64,000 nt of DNA from Zygnema cylindricum (Eukaryota; Streptophyta; Zygnematophyceae; Zygnematales; Zygnemataceae): contig JBBHKE010001847.1 of the NCBI GenBank assembly GCA_037447655.1, forward strand, positions 42,918 to 106,917, in the 5' to 3' direction. A model generated the notes under the pieces. The model saw only the letters and a list, made by a program, of their open reading frames with translations. It ran no database searches and was not told where the DNA came from. The position numbers and the translations under genes were made by a program. Below are positions 1 to 10,662 of this stretch, one piece after another. Each line of letters starts with the position of its first letter. Position 1 is the stretch's first letter.

Positions 1-25
1 CTGTTTTTGTATATCCCCCCCCCAG

Positions 26-913
26 TACGAGCTTGACGGCCGAGACCCCAACGGTTACGTCGGCTGCATGTGGTCCATTTGTGGGGTTCACGATCAGGTC
101 AGTGAGGTACTTTTTGTCTTATTCATTTTTTTGTCTTATGTGAATATGTTTTTGTCTTATATGGACGTTTTTGTCTTATGTGGAGTTTTTTTTTGTCTAA
201 TATGAGGTTTTAATGGTCCATTTGTGGAGTCCACGACCAGGTCAGTTTAGATGCTTTTTTGTCTTACGTCGATGTGTTTTCTCTTATATGGACGTTTTTT
301 TGTCTTATGTGGGTGGGTGTATTTAATATGAGGTGTTTATGGTCCATATGTGGAATACACAATCAGGTCAGTTCGGTGATTTTTTGCCTTGCATGACATG
401 ACTTTTTTGTCTTTTGTGGGAATTATTTGAATCTGGTAAAATCCGATTTAATTTGTGAATGCAAAAGAAAATTTGATGTGTTAAGAAACCCAAAAAAACT
501 CTAAAACCCTAAAAGTCTCTAAAAACCCTTACACTCTAAAAACCCTAAAAAACTTTAAAAACCTTAAAAAACCCTTAAAAAAGCTTTTTATGTTTTTTTT
601 TGCCGTAATGCAGGGATGGGGCGAAAGACCCGTTTTTGGGAAAATCCGGTATATGAATTTTGCGGGATGCAAAAGAAAATTTAATGTGGATGCATATGTG
701 GCTCTCGTGAACCGGATCATAACGGACGTAAAAAAGAAGAAAAATAACGAACGGGATTGGCGAGGACTGTCCAGCGGCAATGAGAGGATCAGGAAAATCG
801 AAATCATCAGATCCGAAAACTCACTATCAGATCCAAAATCGGCGCATCGGCGTCGTCGTCGTCCCGATCGTCGTCAAAATCCTCATCCGGGTCATCGCGT
901 TATTCGTTTCTAA
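26..913 (+). CDS. PHR1: Class II CPD photolyase, C-terminal two exons (5' partial)
   Basis: Flavoprotein that uses blue/UV-A light to split cyclobutane pyrimidine dimers in DNA. Two exons are visible. Exon 26-97 follows a C-rich tract ending in CAG and encodes the family signature [20 protein letters not shown]. The donor GTCAGT is at 98. Exon 614-913 follows TAATGCAG and encodes [20 protein letters not shown], the FAD-domain tail, ending in TAA at 911-913. Both junctions are phase 0 and together read through the conserved block of plant and animal class II photolyases. The N-terminal part lies before the window. After the conserved helix comes a basic tail of about 65 residues with an Arg run (RRRRRPDRR), longer than I expect for the family. 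The donor edge of the first exon is repeated twice in the intron (separate entry). Family assignment is firm; use of the first donor is inferred. Confidence 0.93.
71..372 (+). repeat. Tandem copies of the photolyase exon 3' edge and donor
   Basis: The last 27-28 bases of the exon ending at 97, with the donor GTCAGT, recur at 213-240 (donor at 241) and 339-366 (donor at 367). Each copy is followed by the same T-rich TTTTGTCTTATGTGG-type intron sequence. Periods are 143 and 126 bp. The copies differ from the exon by a few substitutions and each ends CAG|GTCAGT. Confidence 0.85.
480..592. repeat. Degenerate telomere-like AAACCCT stretch in the photolyase intron
   Basis: About 110 bp of irregular AAAAACCCTAAA and AAAACCCTTA units, resembling plant telomere repeats but not in register. 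Similar degenerate stretches occur near 10.24-10.27 kb, 14.44-14.48 kb and 33.77-34.02 kb. Confidence 0.6.
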
Positions 914-1507
914 TTGTTTTAATTGTTAAAAAAAAAAAGTTATTTGTTAAACAGAAGAAAATTTAGTTTGTCGTGATTTTGCCGCCCAAAATAAAAATTT
1001 CGCATGAGTCTACGATATTCCGTATTTTATTATGTGCAATATAATTCGAATTAGTACTATGCAATATTTTTACGATTCATAATGTATTTATTTCACAACA
1101 AACTAAATTTACATTTCATTGACATCTACGACCTTCTCCTTTAAGTGTATTGCAATTTACTAAATGTATCGCGATAAGAGATATATTTTATTTTAAAAAG
1201 TACCATGTTTATAACTTTCCATGACCACATTTGTTTACTGTGAAGTATTTGTAGATATATTTTGAACAGTAATGAATTGAAATTTCATAAAAAATTGAAG
1301 TTCGACCAGAAAGGGTGCAATTCACCGATATTGTAGTCGGTATTGTACTTTTAAACCTTTAGCTTTTACATTTTTTCTAATGTACTACATTCTTTCTACA
1401 ACTTTCAATGTACTAGAAGTTGACGTGGATCATTTCTTTCATTTGTCAAGACGGTTTTTCATGTTTAAAACGTATTAAAGGTCTCAATATATTTCTATCA
1501 TATTTTA
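914..1507. other. Intergenic, AT-rich, no gene seen
   Basis: Spacer between the photolyase stop and a hAT-like MITE. No ORF with recognisable composition. It should contain the photolyase 3'UTR. Confidence 0.5.
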
Positions 1508-1964
1508 TAGTGTTGTGTATTGGCAAAAAAATTATCGCGATAACACCAACACCGATAGTAATATGTTATTGAACGGTCAGGGGTCCCGATATACGCTCTG
1601 AGACCATTAAATTTTATCGGTGATAAGTGGAAAAAATATAGTACGCTATATAACAATACTTTATAATATACTGTATTATATGTTTCATTGTATATAGCGT
1701 GGCATGCCACATGTAACAATCTGTTCCGCACTATGTGAAACAGGAAAATGGCGGTCCAGTTCAACGGCATAAACCGTACAATTGTACGGTACGGACCGTA
1801 CAATTATCGCCGATAGTTTCGGTACCGGTGTTATTGCGATAAATATCGGTATTTTATCGGCGATAACACCAGTTTCGATATATCATGGCAATACATCGAT
1901 TATCGGCAAGCCAAATAAAGGTACATATCGATTATTTGCAAAACCCTGCTGATACACAACACTG
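1508..1964. mobile_element. hAT-like MITE (family TAGTGTTGTGTAT), with 8 bp TSD
   Basis: Begins TAGTGTTGTGTATTGGCAAA and ends with the inverse GATACACAACACTG. It is flanked on both sides by the direct repeat ATATTTTA (1500-1507 and 1965-1972), an exact 8 bp target duplication. Termini of the form YAGTG and an 8 bp duplication are hAT hallmarks. The interior is packed with self-complementary TATCG/CGATA units and the palindrome GTGGCATGCCAC. It has no coding capacity. Confidence 0.88.
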
Positions 1965-1972
1965 ATATTTTA

Positions 1973-3107
1973 AGTCTGTCCTTTTGACTGGCCTTTACTT
2001 GATAACAATTGTTTGCGATAGACATCTTCAATTCTGATTTAATATACAAAGCATAGCTATGACGTCGTGTAATATAGGAAATCCTTCATTTTCTTATGTA
2101 GATATTATCCTTATGTTTTATTATGTCCTTAAGTTAAGAAGAAAACATTTTTTTCCAAAACGTTTGTCCATCATCACTTACTTTTAGAGCAAATTTTTTA
2201 AGAATTGCAGAACCAATCATATAGATCTGTAAAAAAAAACTATTCAATTACTCGCGAGCGCTTTTTTTTTAAATCAGATGTATCCGAGTACTGAAGCATC
2301 ATACTGAGTACATTCATAATTTTTTTTACATATTAAATATTCAATACTGCTTTACATATAGAAAAGCTTCACATGTAAGGAAATCGCAACAAAGTTCGAT
2401 CCTAAAAAGGAAAAAAGGGTGGGAGTGAGAAGTGGAGAGATACAATTTTGAAGTGAATATAAAAAATAAAATAGGACAGGTAACAAGGAAGTATTACATT
2501 TTGGCATCAAAAGTTTGGGAAAGGCCAAAAACTTCAAGTAAAAAAAACATATTACATCAAATTTAGCAAATTTCAGTTCATAAAAGAAACAAAATTGTTG
2601 TATTGTTAAAGCTAATCGGTACAAAACGAACGATATGTACTTCAATCGAAAAAACTTATATACAGGTTCTTTACAAACTTTGTAAAATCTAAAAAAAAAC
2701 ATTCAATTGAATAAAACCTAAATAGTTCTCTAATGTTCACTAATTCCACTTTTTATGAAAAATGGGCAAGCTACGTTGACCGCCCTAATCTCTCTCTCTC
2801 TCGCTCTTGCTCTCTCTCTCCCCCTCTCTTCCATCCTCTCCCTAAATTCTCCTTGCCTTCATTTCTCACTCTCCACTCTCACTACTCTCGTTCCCCATGT
2901 AAATCACACATCGTCGCCTAAGCTTCTTTATGAAACAAAAAAAAAAAAAAGGGGAAAAAAACTGAGATTTCTTTCATGAGAAAAAACACCATTGTTTCCT
3001 TATTTTTCCAGTGCCCATATATCTCAACATTTGACATCTTTCATCTCACCGTTTAATATAAAACTCTCATTATTTAACAAAAAAAACTCTTATCTTTATT
3101 TTTATTT
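1973..3107. other. Intergenic between convergent genes, no gene seen
   Basis: AT-rich spacer with a CT microsatellite near 2790-2830. It should hold the 3'UTR of the zinc-finger gene that ends at 3108. Short ORFs here lack family similarity. Confidence 0.45.
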
Positions 3108-6100
3108 TCACAATTTCGAATGTTCCCCGCCCTGTGGTTCCGTTGTTGGAGGTTTTCCCATCCATCGAGCTCGAAATCCGGTCCCTTTGCAATCCACACA
3201 TTGGATGGAACCCTGCATATGTCTTCCAAACAATATTAATATGGTGAATTTAACAACTTCTGCCTGCCGCCCGAATGAAAATAGTCCGGTAAAGTTAACA
3301 CCTTTTTTCTTCCCAAAAAAATTAAGTGTGGTGAACTTAACTTGGTACACTGAAAACGTCTTCAAAATAAATTTAGTGTGGTAAAATTACCAAAATGGTA
3401 CTCTGAACATGTCTTCCAACCAATAATAGTTTGGAAAATTCAACAACTTATACCTTTCTCTCAAACACAACCAGGGAGGTGCAATTAACAACTTCCTTAG
3501 TCTGAATATCCTCCTTCCAGACAGAATTTGGTGTGGTGATTTTATGTTTCAATTACAAGAGATCGATTATCATTGACTAGCTTTCAAAGGGATATCCGAT
3601 TACCTACAAAAATATTCAAAATACTTATACATGGCGAACCTTCACACTTTTTCCACAAAGCTACATTAATCATCTACTGTCATTACAAGATCTAATTACG
3701 GACTAAAAAACCTAAAGAATTTACGATTGCTAAAACATTCTCGTTACTTGTCTATGCTGAATATCTAAAATGATAAATAATGTCACTTCCACAATAATCA
3801 CATGCCGCCTAAAAAATGCTATTTCGACAAAAACGTCGACGTGACTGACCCATAGCACACTACCCATCGCTTTCAGAGTTGATAACAATAATTTAAGTAT
3901 TTTGGCGACCCAAAATCACAAATTCGTGTTAGTAACACTACACCACCCATCACGTGTATGTCAACGATTTTCTCGCCACTTTAATCACTCTTTTCCCCGT
4001 GCACACATGTAAAATTTCCATTAGGAGACCCTCCATCGAACGATAAGATCCTGACCTTTTCAACCGTAGGATCGAAAACCAACAAATGAGCGCAGAGAAA
4101 AGATGGTGTAAGCGGTGAAAATAACATTAACGTTAATAACAATTCACAGTGTAGTTAATCAAGTGGTCTAGCACGAGCCACGTGGCAGAACATAATTTGG
4201 AAATAGAAAAGGAAAAATGGTAAGAGAGGCTTACATTTCCTTGGCATATGAGACAAGTGGTGTTCCTGGAGGGCACCTCACAGAGCATATTGTCGCCCAA
4301 AATAAAGAATCCGGTACCTCGACACCATGGGCACTCGGTGGAGCCCTGGGCACAGCACTTCTCACAGGCCATAGGGACAGGTTGCTGAAAAAGAAGGGAA
4401 AAGAACAAGAACAAGAAAATTCTGTGAAAAGAAGGAACGAGAGCGAGGTTTCTGTGAAAAGAGGAAACAAAAAAGAGTCTTGCTTCTCACAGACCATAGG
4501 GACAAGCTGTTGAAAAACAAAAAACAAAAACGGAAAACAATGAAATATAATGAAATTTCTGTGGAAAAGGAGAACAAAAAATGAAGTTCCGTGAACAGAG
4601 GAGACAAAGTGAAATGACACTTCTTGCAGGCCATAGGGATAGGTTGCTGAAAACAAAAGGTAGTGTTATGTAGCGGTAGCCATTTGCCGATAATCGATAG
4701 ATTGGCACAATATATCGCTACCGGTGTTATCGCGATATAACACCGGGATATTTATCGGTTTTTTATCGCGATAACACCGGTTCGATAACTATCGGCAATA
4801 ATTGTACGGTTCATACCGTACAGATGTACAGTTTATTCCGTTGTACTGAACTGACGTTCTTCTGTTATTACAGAACAGATTGTCATACGTGGCATGCCAC
4901 GCTATATACAGTGAAAAATATAATACAGTATATTATAAAGTACTATTATATAGCGTGCTATATTTCTTTCCACTTATCGCCGATAAGGAATTTGTTGGTC
5001 TCGGAGCGATATATCGGGACCCCTCACCGTTCAATAACCGATAACTATCGGTATCGGTTCTATCGGGATAAGTTTTTTACCGATACACAACACTAACAAA
5101 AGGAGAAGAGGGGAGTTTATGTGAAAACAGACAACAGAAAATGAAGTCTCTGTAAAAACAAAGACCATAGGAACAGGTTGCTGATCGAAAAAGAAAACAA
5201 GAAAGTACAGAAATAAGGTTTCTAAGAAAAAGAAAAACAAAAAATGAATTAATATAGTTACTGTGAAACGAAGAACGAAAAATGAAGTTTCTGTGAAACG
5301 GACGAAAATTAAGATCCGTGAAAAGAAGAAACAAAGAAAGAATTACTTTTGCGAAACAAAAAAAAAAAGACGGAAAAAGTGATGAGTTTCTATGTCATTC
5401 CTCCTTCAGTGCTTTTCTCTCCTCCCTCCCTTTCCTCCACCCTATTGCCTTCCATTCCACTATTCCTTTCATGCGCCATCTCTCTGGAACCCTCTTTTGC
5501 CAACCCCTGACAACCTCTCTCTTCTATTATCCTTCTCCAAACCTCCCGCTCTTGCCCCTCTCTCCCCCCCCCTCTCCCTCTCACCCCCACTCTCTCTCTC
5601 TCTCCCTCTCCCTCTACCTGCTCGCGCTCCTTCCCTTCTCTCCGCCCCATTCTCCTGTCTCTGCCTCTCTCCATGCTCTCTCTTCCTTCTCCGCTTCTCC
5701 TACCCCTCTCCCTTTTCCTCTGATTTCCTGCCGTTCTCTCTCTCGATCCTTTCTCAATCTTGCTCTATTCATCACCTCCCCCCGCCCTTCTCTCTCTCCC
5801 CACCCCCCAACCTCTCTCTCTCCCCCGCCCCCCACCTCTCTCCTCCCCCCTCCCTCCCTCCATTCTCTCACCTTTCTTATCACCCAAGACTGCTCCAGCC
5901 TCTTCACAAACTCCTCTCCTCTCTCTTCGCTTTCCGGCTCCGACTCCGCAAACTTAGAATCCGTACAAATGTTTTTATGTATTTTTTTTGGTATCTTCAG
6001 ACTGTTACATTTTAGGTTATCGTAAATGAACCCTAAATTTCTGCTAAATTGACTACAGTTTCGCCAGTTACCATACCCTAATTTTGTCGTAGCTTTAATT

Positions 6101-6372
6101 TCTCCCATAGGGAGAGATTCTGGAGAAAAGTGAGAAAAAAAAGACGGAAAAGAATAAGAATTTTCAGTTTTTTTACAGCAAGTAATATTTTTTTTAAGCT
6201 TTCCTGTCAGCAAAGATTCGCTTCTACTAAGAAGAGACGAGGATTGGAAAACGACAAAATGGCTGCCACGTGGCTTTAAATGATTGGCAGAGATTTGCGG
6301 TGAACATAGATTTGATCCACGTGGCAGATGCACGTGCGACAAATTTTCTGCAGGGAAATGGAAAACAGCCAT
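3108..6372 (-). CDS. Plastid-type DnaJ zinc-finger (CxxCxGxG) protein
   Basis: Small protein resembling plant BSD2/PSA2-type DnaJ-related zinc-finger proteins, which act as chaperone or thiol-disulfide factors in plastid assembly. Three exons on the minus strand, all phase 0: 6372-5872, 4384-4235 and 3212-3108 (251 codons plus stop). Exon 1 encodes a Ser/Lys-rich presequence and ends in EEFVKRLEQSWVIRK. Exon 2 has ACEKC, CPWCRGTGFFILGDNMLCEV and CLIC. Exon 3 has CVDCKGTGFRARW and the stop. The Cys pairs CxxC, CxxCRGTG, CxxC and CxxCKGTG make two zinc sites. The start at 6372 was chosen because TTTAGGGTTT lies just upstream in the presumed 5'UTR and exon 1 stays open. An extra intron inside the AT-rich middle of exon 1 is possible. 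The 1.5 kb first intron holds an acceptor-edge repeat array and a hAT-like MITE. Zinc-finger exons are firm; exon 1 is probable; plastid targeting is inferred. Confidence 0.82.
3939..4153. mobile_element. Degenerate TA-flanked MITE (about 215 bp) in an intron
   Basis: Starts TACACCACCCATCACGTG and ends AATTCACAGTGTA, with TA at both ends. The inner arms contain the family signature CGCCACTTTAATCACTC and the inverse GTGTAAGCGGTGAAAATAAC. It looks like an old copy of the 220 bp palindromic family seen intact at 8599-8818 and 31937-32156. Confidence 0.6.
4385..5300 (-). repeat. Array of acceptor-edge copies upstream of zinc-finger exon 2
   Basis: On the minus strand exon 2 starts CAACCTGTCCCTATGGCCTG after TTTTTCAG. 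Near-copies of this acceptor plus exon start lie around 4480-4518, 4615-4660 and 5160-5192, each with the same purine-rich intron sequence (TTTCTGTGAAAAG on the plus strand). The first spacings are about 125 and 137 bp. The third copy is displaced by the MITE at 4661-5095. Confidence 0.78.
4661..5095. mobile_element. hAT-like MITE with 8 bp TSD ACAAAAGG
   Basis: Left end TAGTGTTATGTAGCGGTA, right end TTTTTTACCGATACACAACA followed by CTA. The 8 bp direct repeat ACAAAAGG is present at 4653-4660 and 5096-5103. The interior again carries TATCGCGATA units and the palindrome GTGGCATGCCAC. It interrupts the acceptor-edge array in the first intron of the zinc-finger gene. Confidence 0.9.
5388..5871. 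repeat. Polypyrimidine tract (purine-rich on the coding strand)
   Basis: About 480 bp of almost pure C/T on the plus strand, directly after the donor of exon 1 of the minus-strand gene. Long proline/serine ORFs in this tract are compositional artefacts. Confidence 0.7.
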
Positions 6373-6386
6373 GTCTGGGCTGCCGG

Positions 6387-6396
6387 AAACCCTAAA
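6387..6396 (-). promoter_or_regulatory. Telo-box (AAACCCTAAA) in the presumed 5'UTR
   Basis: AAACCCTAAA on the plus strand reads TTTAGGGTTT on the coding strand, 15 bases before the ATG at 6372. Telo-boxes are common near transcription starts of plant housekeeping genes. It supports this start; binding is inferred. Confidence 0.5.
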
Positions 6397-6726
6397 TTAG
6401 ACCTAAATTGGAGAAAGCAAGTGAAACGACATAGATTATAAACAGTAGAGAACCGACATGATACCGTTTCTTAAAACGTACAGTAATATGTCGTACGATC
6501 GGTTTTCCTTCTAAACCTTAAATTAATTTTCATTTGTTCCTAAGTTTGAGCATTGTAACGTTGAATATTCTTGTTATTTTTACGATACAGCAATCGTTAT
6601 TCTTACCAACTGAAAAAGCACAGGTCTCACAAGCACGCCGTGAAAAACGGTGCTCCTAAATTTTACCCCTCGAACTGAAAATAGTGCCAGCGAGCACACT
6701 TTCTGTTGTTCTACCCTACAGTACAG

Positions 6727-6948
6727 TACACCGCGAATCGTTATTAGAGTATATAACTCTAATTAGGGTTCTTAAAATTTTGATTTTTTTCCGCAATTAG
6801 TATACATGATTTTTGTAATTAAATTAGCAACGCTATTTAAGTACGTGGACCATAATCTGCCACGTTTCTGGAACTAAATTAGAATCAATAACACTAATTA
6901 TCTTTTTACGCTATTTAGACTTTGACACTAATAACGATTCGCGGTGTA
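6727..6948. mobile_element. TA-flanked MITE, 222 bp
   Basis: TACACCGCGAATCGTTATTA at the left is mirrored by TAATAACGATTCGCGGTGTA at the right, with TA at both ends. No coding capacity. First member of a cluster of four elements between 6.7 and 8.8 kb. Confidence 0.82.
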
Positions 6949-6964
6949 CTTACCTGTACAGTAC

Positions 6965-7508
6965 TACACCGCCAATCGCTATTAGCGTTGTGTACACTAA
7001 TCCCGTCCCGCTTTTTTTTTGTTTTATTCTCAAATAGCGTAGTTTATTCTATTTTTCTCTTTATTCCATTTAGGGTTATATTCAGTGCGTTGTCTCTTAA
7101 ATAAAGTGGTGTACGGTCAGTGTCAGACCGTACATAAATGTACCTTTTTAAGTTAAAAATTACAATAAATTAGTTTTAGTAACCGCGGACGCATGAGAAT
7201 GTGCGTTCTAAAAAGGAAAAAAAAACAGGTCGTAAAAAATCCCGCTCTCACATATTCGTCCGACAGCCGCGTTTCGACCGTGAGAATGTACGATTTGTGT
7301 ACGATTTGTCAGATTTTGTACGGAAACTTATAATAGTGTAAGCATGTTTGCGACCGACAATTTTTTTTTCAAAGATCCAAATTACCATAATCAAACAATT
7401 AGAATGTATGATTTTTTCCAAAATTTTCAAATTCTTAAATAGCGTACACCACGGTAATTATTTGTATACGCTAATGAAACCTACACGCTAATAGCGATTG
7501 GCGGTGTA
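6965..7508. mobile_element. TA-flanked MITE, 544 bp (intact empty-site copy)
   Basis: Termini TACACCGCCAATCGCTATTA and the inverse. The left ~300 bp contains GTCAGACCGTACATAAATG and CGCATGAGAATGTGCG. The right ~200 bp contains TCAAAGATCCAAATTACC. It is near-identical to the element at 16706-18082, which carries a hAT insertion. Both ends match the two ends of the 9.4 kb element at 18181-27599, so it looks like an internal deletion derivative. Confidence 0.88.
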
Positions 7509-7556
7509 GTGTACACCACGGGCGAGAAAACTAACGAACCTTACCTGTACAGTACT

Positions 7557-8096
7557 CACCGCGCATCGTTATTAGTGTCAACGACACTAATTTGGGTTCT
7601 TAAAATTTTGATTTTTTTCCTCGAATAGGATACATGATATTAATTTTTCCTTGACGTTAATTAAGGTACCGTACAAAATAGCGTAAAGGACGAATTACAA
7701 TAATATCTAAATAGTGCGGTGTACGGTCGATGTAGACCGTACATAAATGTACCTTTTCAAGTGAAAATTTTACAAAAAATGAGTTAAATCAGACGCGCAC
7801 GCATAGGATCGTGCGCTAAAACAACGGGACTATTATGACACGTAAAATAGTCTTACATGTACGGATATTTAAATTTCACGACGGCGTACGATTTTTAATA
7901 TTTTGTACGGATATATATATTAATGTATATAATCGTACAACGAATATTCCATTTTTGCTGTTCACAAAATTAGCATAAACGCCGAAATAAGAATACACCT
8001 TTATAAAAAAAAAACAAAAAACTTAATTAGCGTCAATGACGGTATATTTACTTCCACACTATTTAAACTTTGACACTAATAACGATGCGCGGTGTA
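7557..8096. mobile_element. TA-type MITE, about 540 bp, diverged
   Basis: Left TCACCGCGCATCGTTATTAG, right TAATAACGATGCGCGGTGTA. The interior shares the GGTGTACGGTCGATGTAGAC and CGTACATAAATGTACC blocks with the 544 bp family but is clearly older. Confidence 0.75.
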
Positions 8097-8383
8097 GTGT
8101 ACAGTACAGTACAGCTGTACGTTTGTCGTTCCACTACAGTGCAGTTAGAGCGTTGTTCCATTAGGCGGTCTGTGTAAACATAAAAAAAATCGTTTACTGA
8201 AGCGACCGTTCCATTGTGTCGGGTCAGTAACCGACATTTATTTTGCGTGGCGCATGTTGGTTGGTTCCACGTAAGAAGCTATTCCGATCGTGCTAATCCA
8301 TACATGAAGATTTTTGGTCGGTGTGAAAATCATTGACGATTTTCAATATCAATCTATAGATACGTGGCACCACTCTTTTGCTA

Positions 8384-8391
8384 CCACGTGG
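8384..8391. promoter_or_regulatory. G-box palindrome CCACGTGG
   Basis: Perfect CCACGTGG, with TACGTGGCA about 20 bp upstream and another CCACGTGG at 8953-8960. G-boxes bind bZIP/bHLH factors in plants. Position upstream of the DUF1279 gene suggests a promoter element; the function is inferred. Confidence 0.35.
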
Positions 8392-8598
8392 ATTACAGAC
8401 TCTACGCAATGGAATTTCGTTCAAATTGTAGCATCCTGTAATGTTGGCCGTACAATTACAGAATGTCCTAATGGAACTTCACCCTTAGTATTAAACATTT
8501 TTTTCAAAAAAAATGAAAATCGTAATTAGTGTTAATAACGATAATTATTTTTTAACACTAATAATTTATCAGCGCTAATAACGATTCAGGGTGTACTG

Positions 8599-8818
8599 TA
8601 CACCGTGTATCGCTATTAGTGTTAATGTTTCTTTTGCCGCTTAAAACATCTTTTCTCCGTACACACTTGTCAAATTACAGATCTGACGGTTGCAGTTGAA
8701 ATCCAAGATTCTCACCTTCCGATTGGCGGTCTCCATGTGAAAATCGGACAAGTGTGTACGGAGAAAGATGTTTTAAGTGGCGAAAAAAACATCAACACTA
8801 ATAGCGATACACGGTGTA
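8599..8818. mobile_element. Palindromic TA-flanked MITE, 220 bp
   Basis: Nearly full-length inverted repeat. TACACCGTGTATCGCTATTA faces TAATAGCGATACACGGTGTA, and AAAACATCTTTTCTCCGTAC faces the inverse near 8757-8776. Same length and layout as 31937-32156 (220 bp). Confidence 0.85.
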
Positions 8819-9324
8819 CTGTGTTTCCAGTTAATCCCATACGAATATACGATACACCACGCTGCAGTAATTTACCGTACACAAGTACAGTACAGTACCA
8901 AGTCCTTTTTCCAAACGTGTCGTGACATTGCTCGATCCATCTTTCCAGAAGGCCACGTGGCACTGTTCACCTCATCCGTTTCAAATTGTCACGTCACGTT
9001 CATCATCCTTTTCACGCAACTGACGTGGCCTTCTCTTTTGTTCTCTCTCTCGTTTCTCCCTCTCCTCCTCTCCCCCTCTCTCCCTCTCCCGCTCTCTCTC
9101 TCTCCCGCTCTCTCCCTTTGCCCTTAACAAAAGCAACATTTTCCTCCTTTGAAAATCGAAATCTCCTTCTCCCTCCGTGACATATTGTCACAGACCTTTG
9201 AAGTTTTTCTTCTCTCTCCACTCCACCCCCCTCCTCCCTCTCTCCTCCCTGCCCTGTCCTTCTCTTCCCCAACCCCCGATGGCGCTTCGCTGCTGTCCCT
9301 CCCCTCTCCCCCCCGGCGCTCTCA

Positions 9325-9740
9325 CATGTCCGTACAGTCGCCATCCTTACTCTGTCCGTACACAGCATGTCCGTACTGTTATGACTGTTTTTCCACACAT
9401 CATTATTCGTACATTTTATGAGTCTTTTCGTGCGGAACTGTCCCTTTTCGTGCGAACTTTTCGTGCAGTCTGTTACTGTTTGTTAGCACGCAACATGTCC
9501 GTACAGTTTGCTCAGACACTGCAAATCCGTACGTTCTTTTACTGTCTGGCCGTACAGCCTGTTGTACAGTTTCTGTTGTCCGTCCGTACACAGCATGTCC
9601 ATACCTTGTGTTGCTGTCTGTCCGTACATTTTAAATTGCGGCTGGTAGCATGCATGATCTTTTGCACACCCTACCTTACCGTACCATACGGTACGGTACG
9701 GTACCGTACCGTATCCTATCGTACCGTACCTTAAACTGTT
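9325..9740. repeat. Dispersed TGTCCGTACA repeats and GGTAC palindrome
   Basis: TGTCCGTACA-type decamers recur at least eight times between 9325 and 9630, with two more near 10059 and 10096. The block ends in a GGTAC-based inverted repeat at 9686-9716 (ATACGGTACGG with the inverse CCGTACCGTAT). It lies between a CT-rich leader and the first sure DUF1279 exon. Each unit contains a potential GTACA donor. Confidence 0.55.
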
Positions 9741-10379
9741 AACTGGTATTAGCGTCAATAACAGTAATTTAGTGCGGATAATTTATGGCAGATAACTATT
9801 ATTTAGTGCAGATAGGTTTGTGCAGATAACAATAATTTAGTGCAAATAACAGTAATTTCGTGCGGGTTCCTTTGCCGATTTTTTTTTAGCCCTTGAACAT
9901 TAATAAATACTATTTTTTTTTTTCTCAACGATAATTTCGTAAGCGGTTGAAAGTCAAGCGAACATAAAACTATAATATATAGCAATAAAATAAACCCCAC
10001 ACTATATATTTCTTAACATTAATAGCGATTCACGGTGTACTGTACTTCTGGAGCCCCTGTCCGTACATTAGTCATTTATTGTACTTCTGGAGCCCCTGTC
10101 CGTACAATGTTCATTTACTGAAATTCTGGGTTTGATGTGGTTTCGGAAGAATTTAAATTGGAAATCTGTTAGGTCTTAAGGAGACTGAAGGTTTTGCAAA
10201 GATTTTGTTCGACGGGGTTTTAACGGGATTTCTTAGAAAAAATTATTAGGGTTTTATCGGGTTTTTGATAGTTTTTTTTGGTTCTTCGTGGATTCAGATT
10301 GGCCATTAATCTAAAATTTGGAAAACAACTGAAACTTTCACACAGAACTGTTTGTGCCGTTACAGGTAGCTATTTTCTA

Positions 10380-10620
10380 TGTCAAAAGAAAATTGGAATT
10401 TTGCAGAAGTTTCCTTTTTTTTTTTTTTTCTTTTTTACAGTTTCAAGGGGATTTCCTTGGAGATTTATGGAGGTCCCCCTTCCCCTTTTTTTTATTTGTT
10501 TCCTGTATGTTTTTTGTTTGTTTGTTTTTTTTGTTTTTTTTTGCTTTTTCCTTATTATTCTTAATTTAGAGTGGATTATCGCTGTGATGCACACTAGTTT
10601 TGAAAACGAAATTGACAAAG

Positions 10621-10662
<42 letters not shown>

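Noticed and set aside
5318-6025. Long plus-strand proline/serine/leucine ORFs (two frames)
   Set aside because: They read the polypyrimidine tract of the minus-strand zinc-finger gene's intron and exon 1; low complexity in every frame with no domain.
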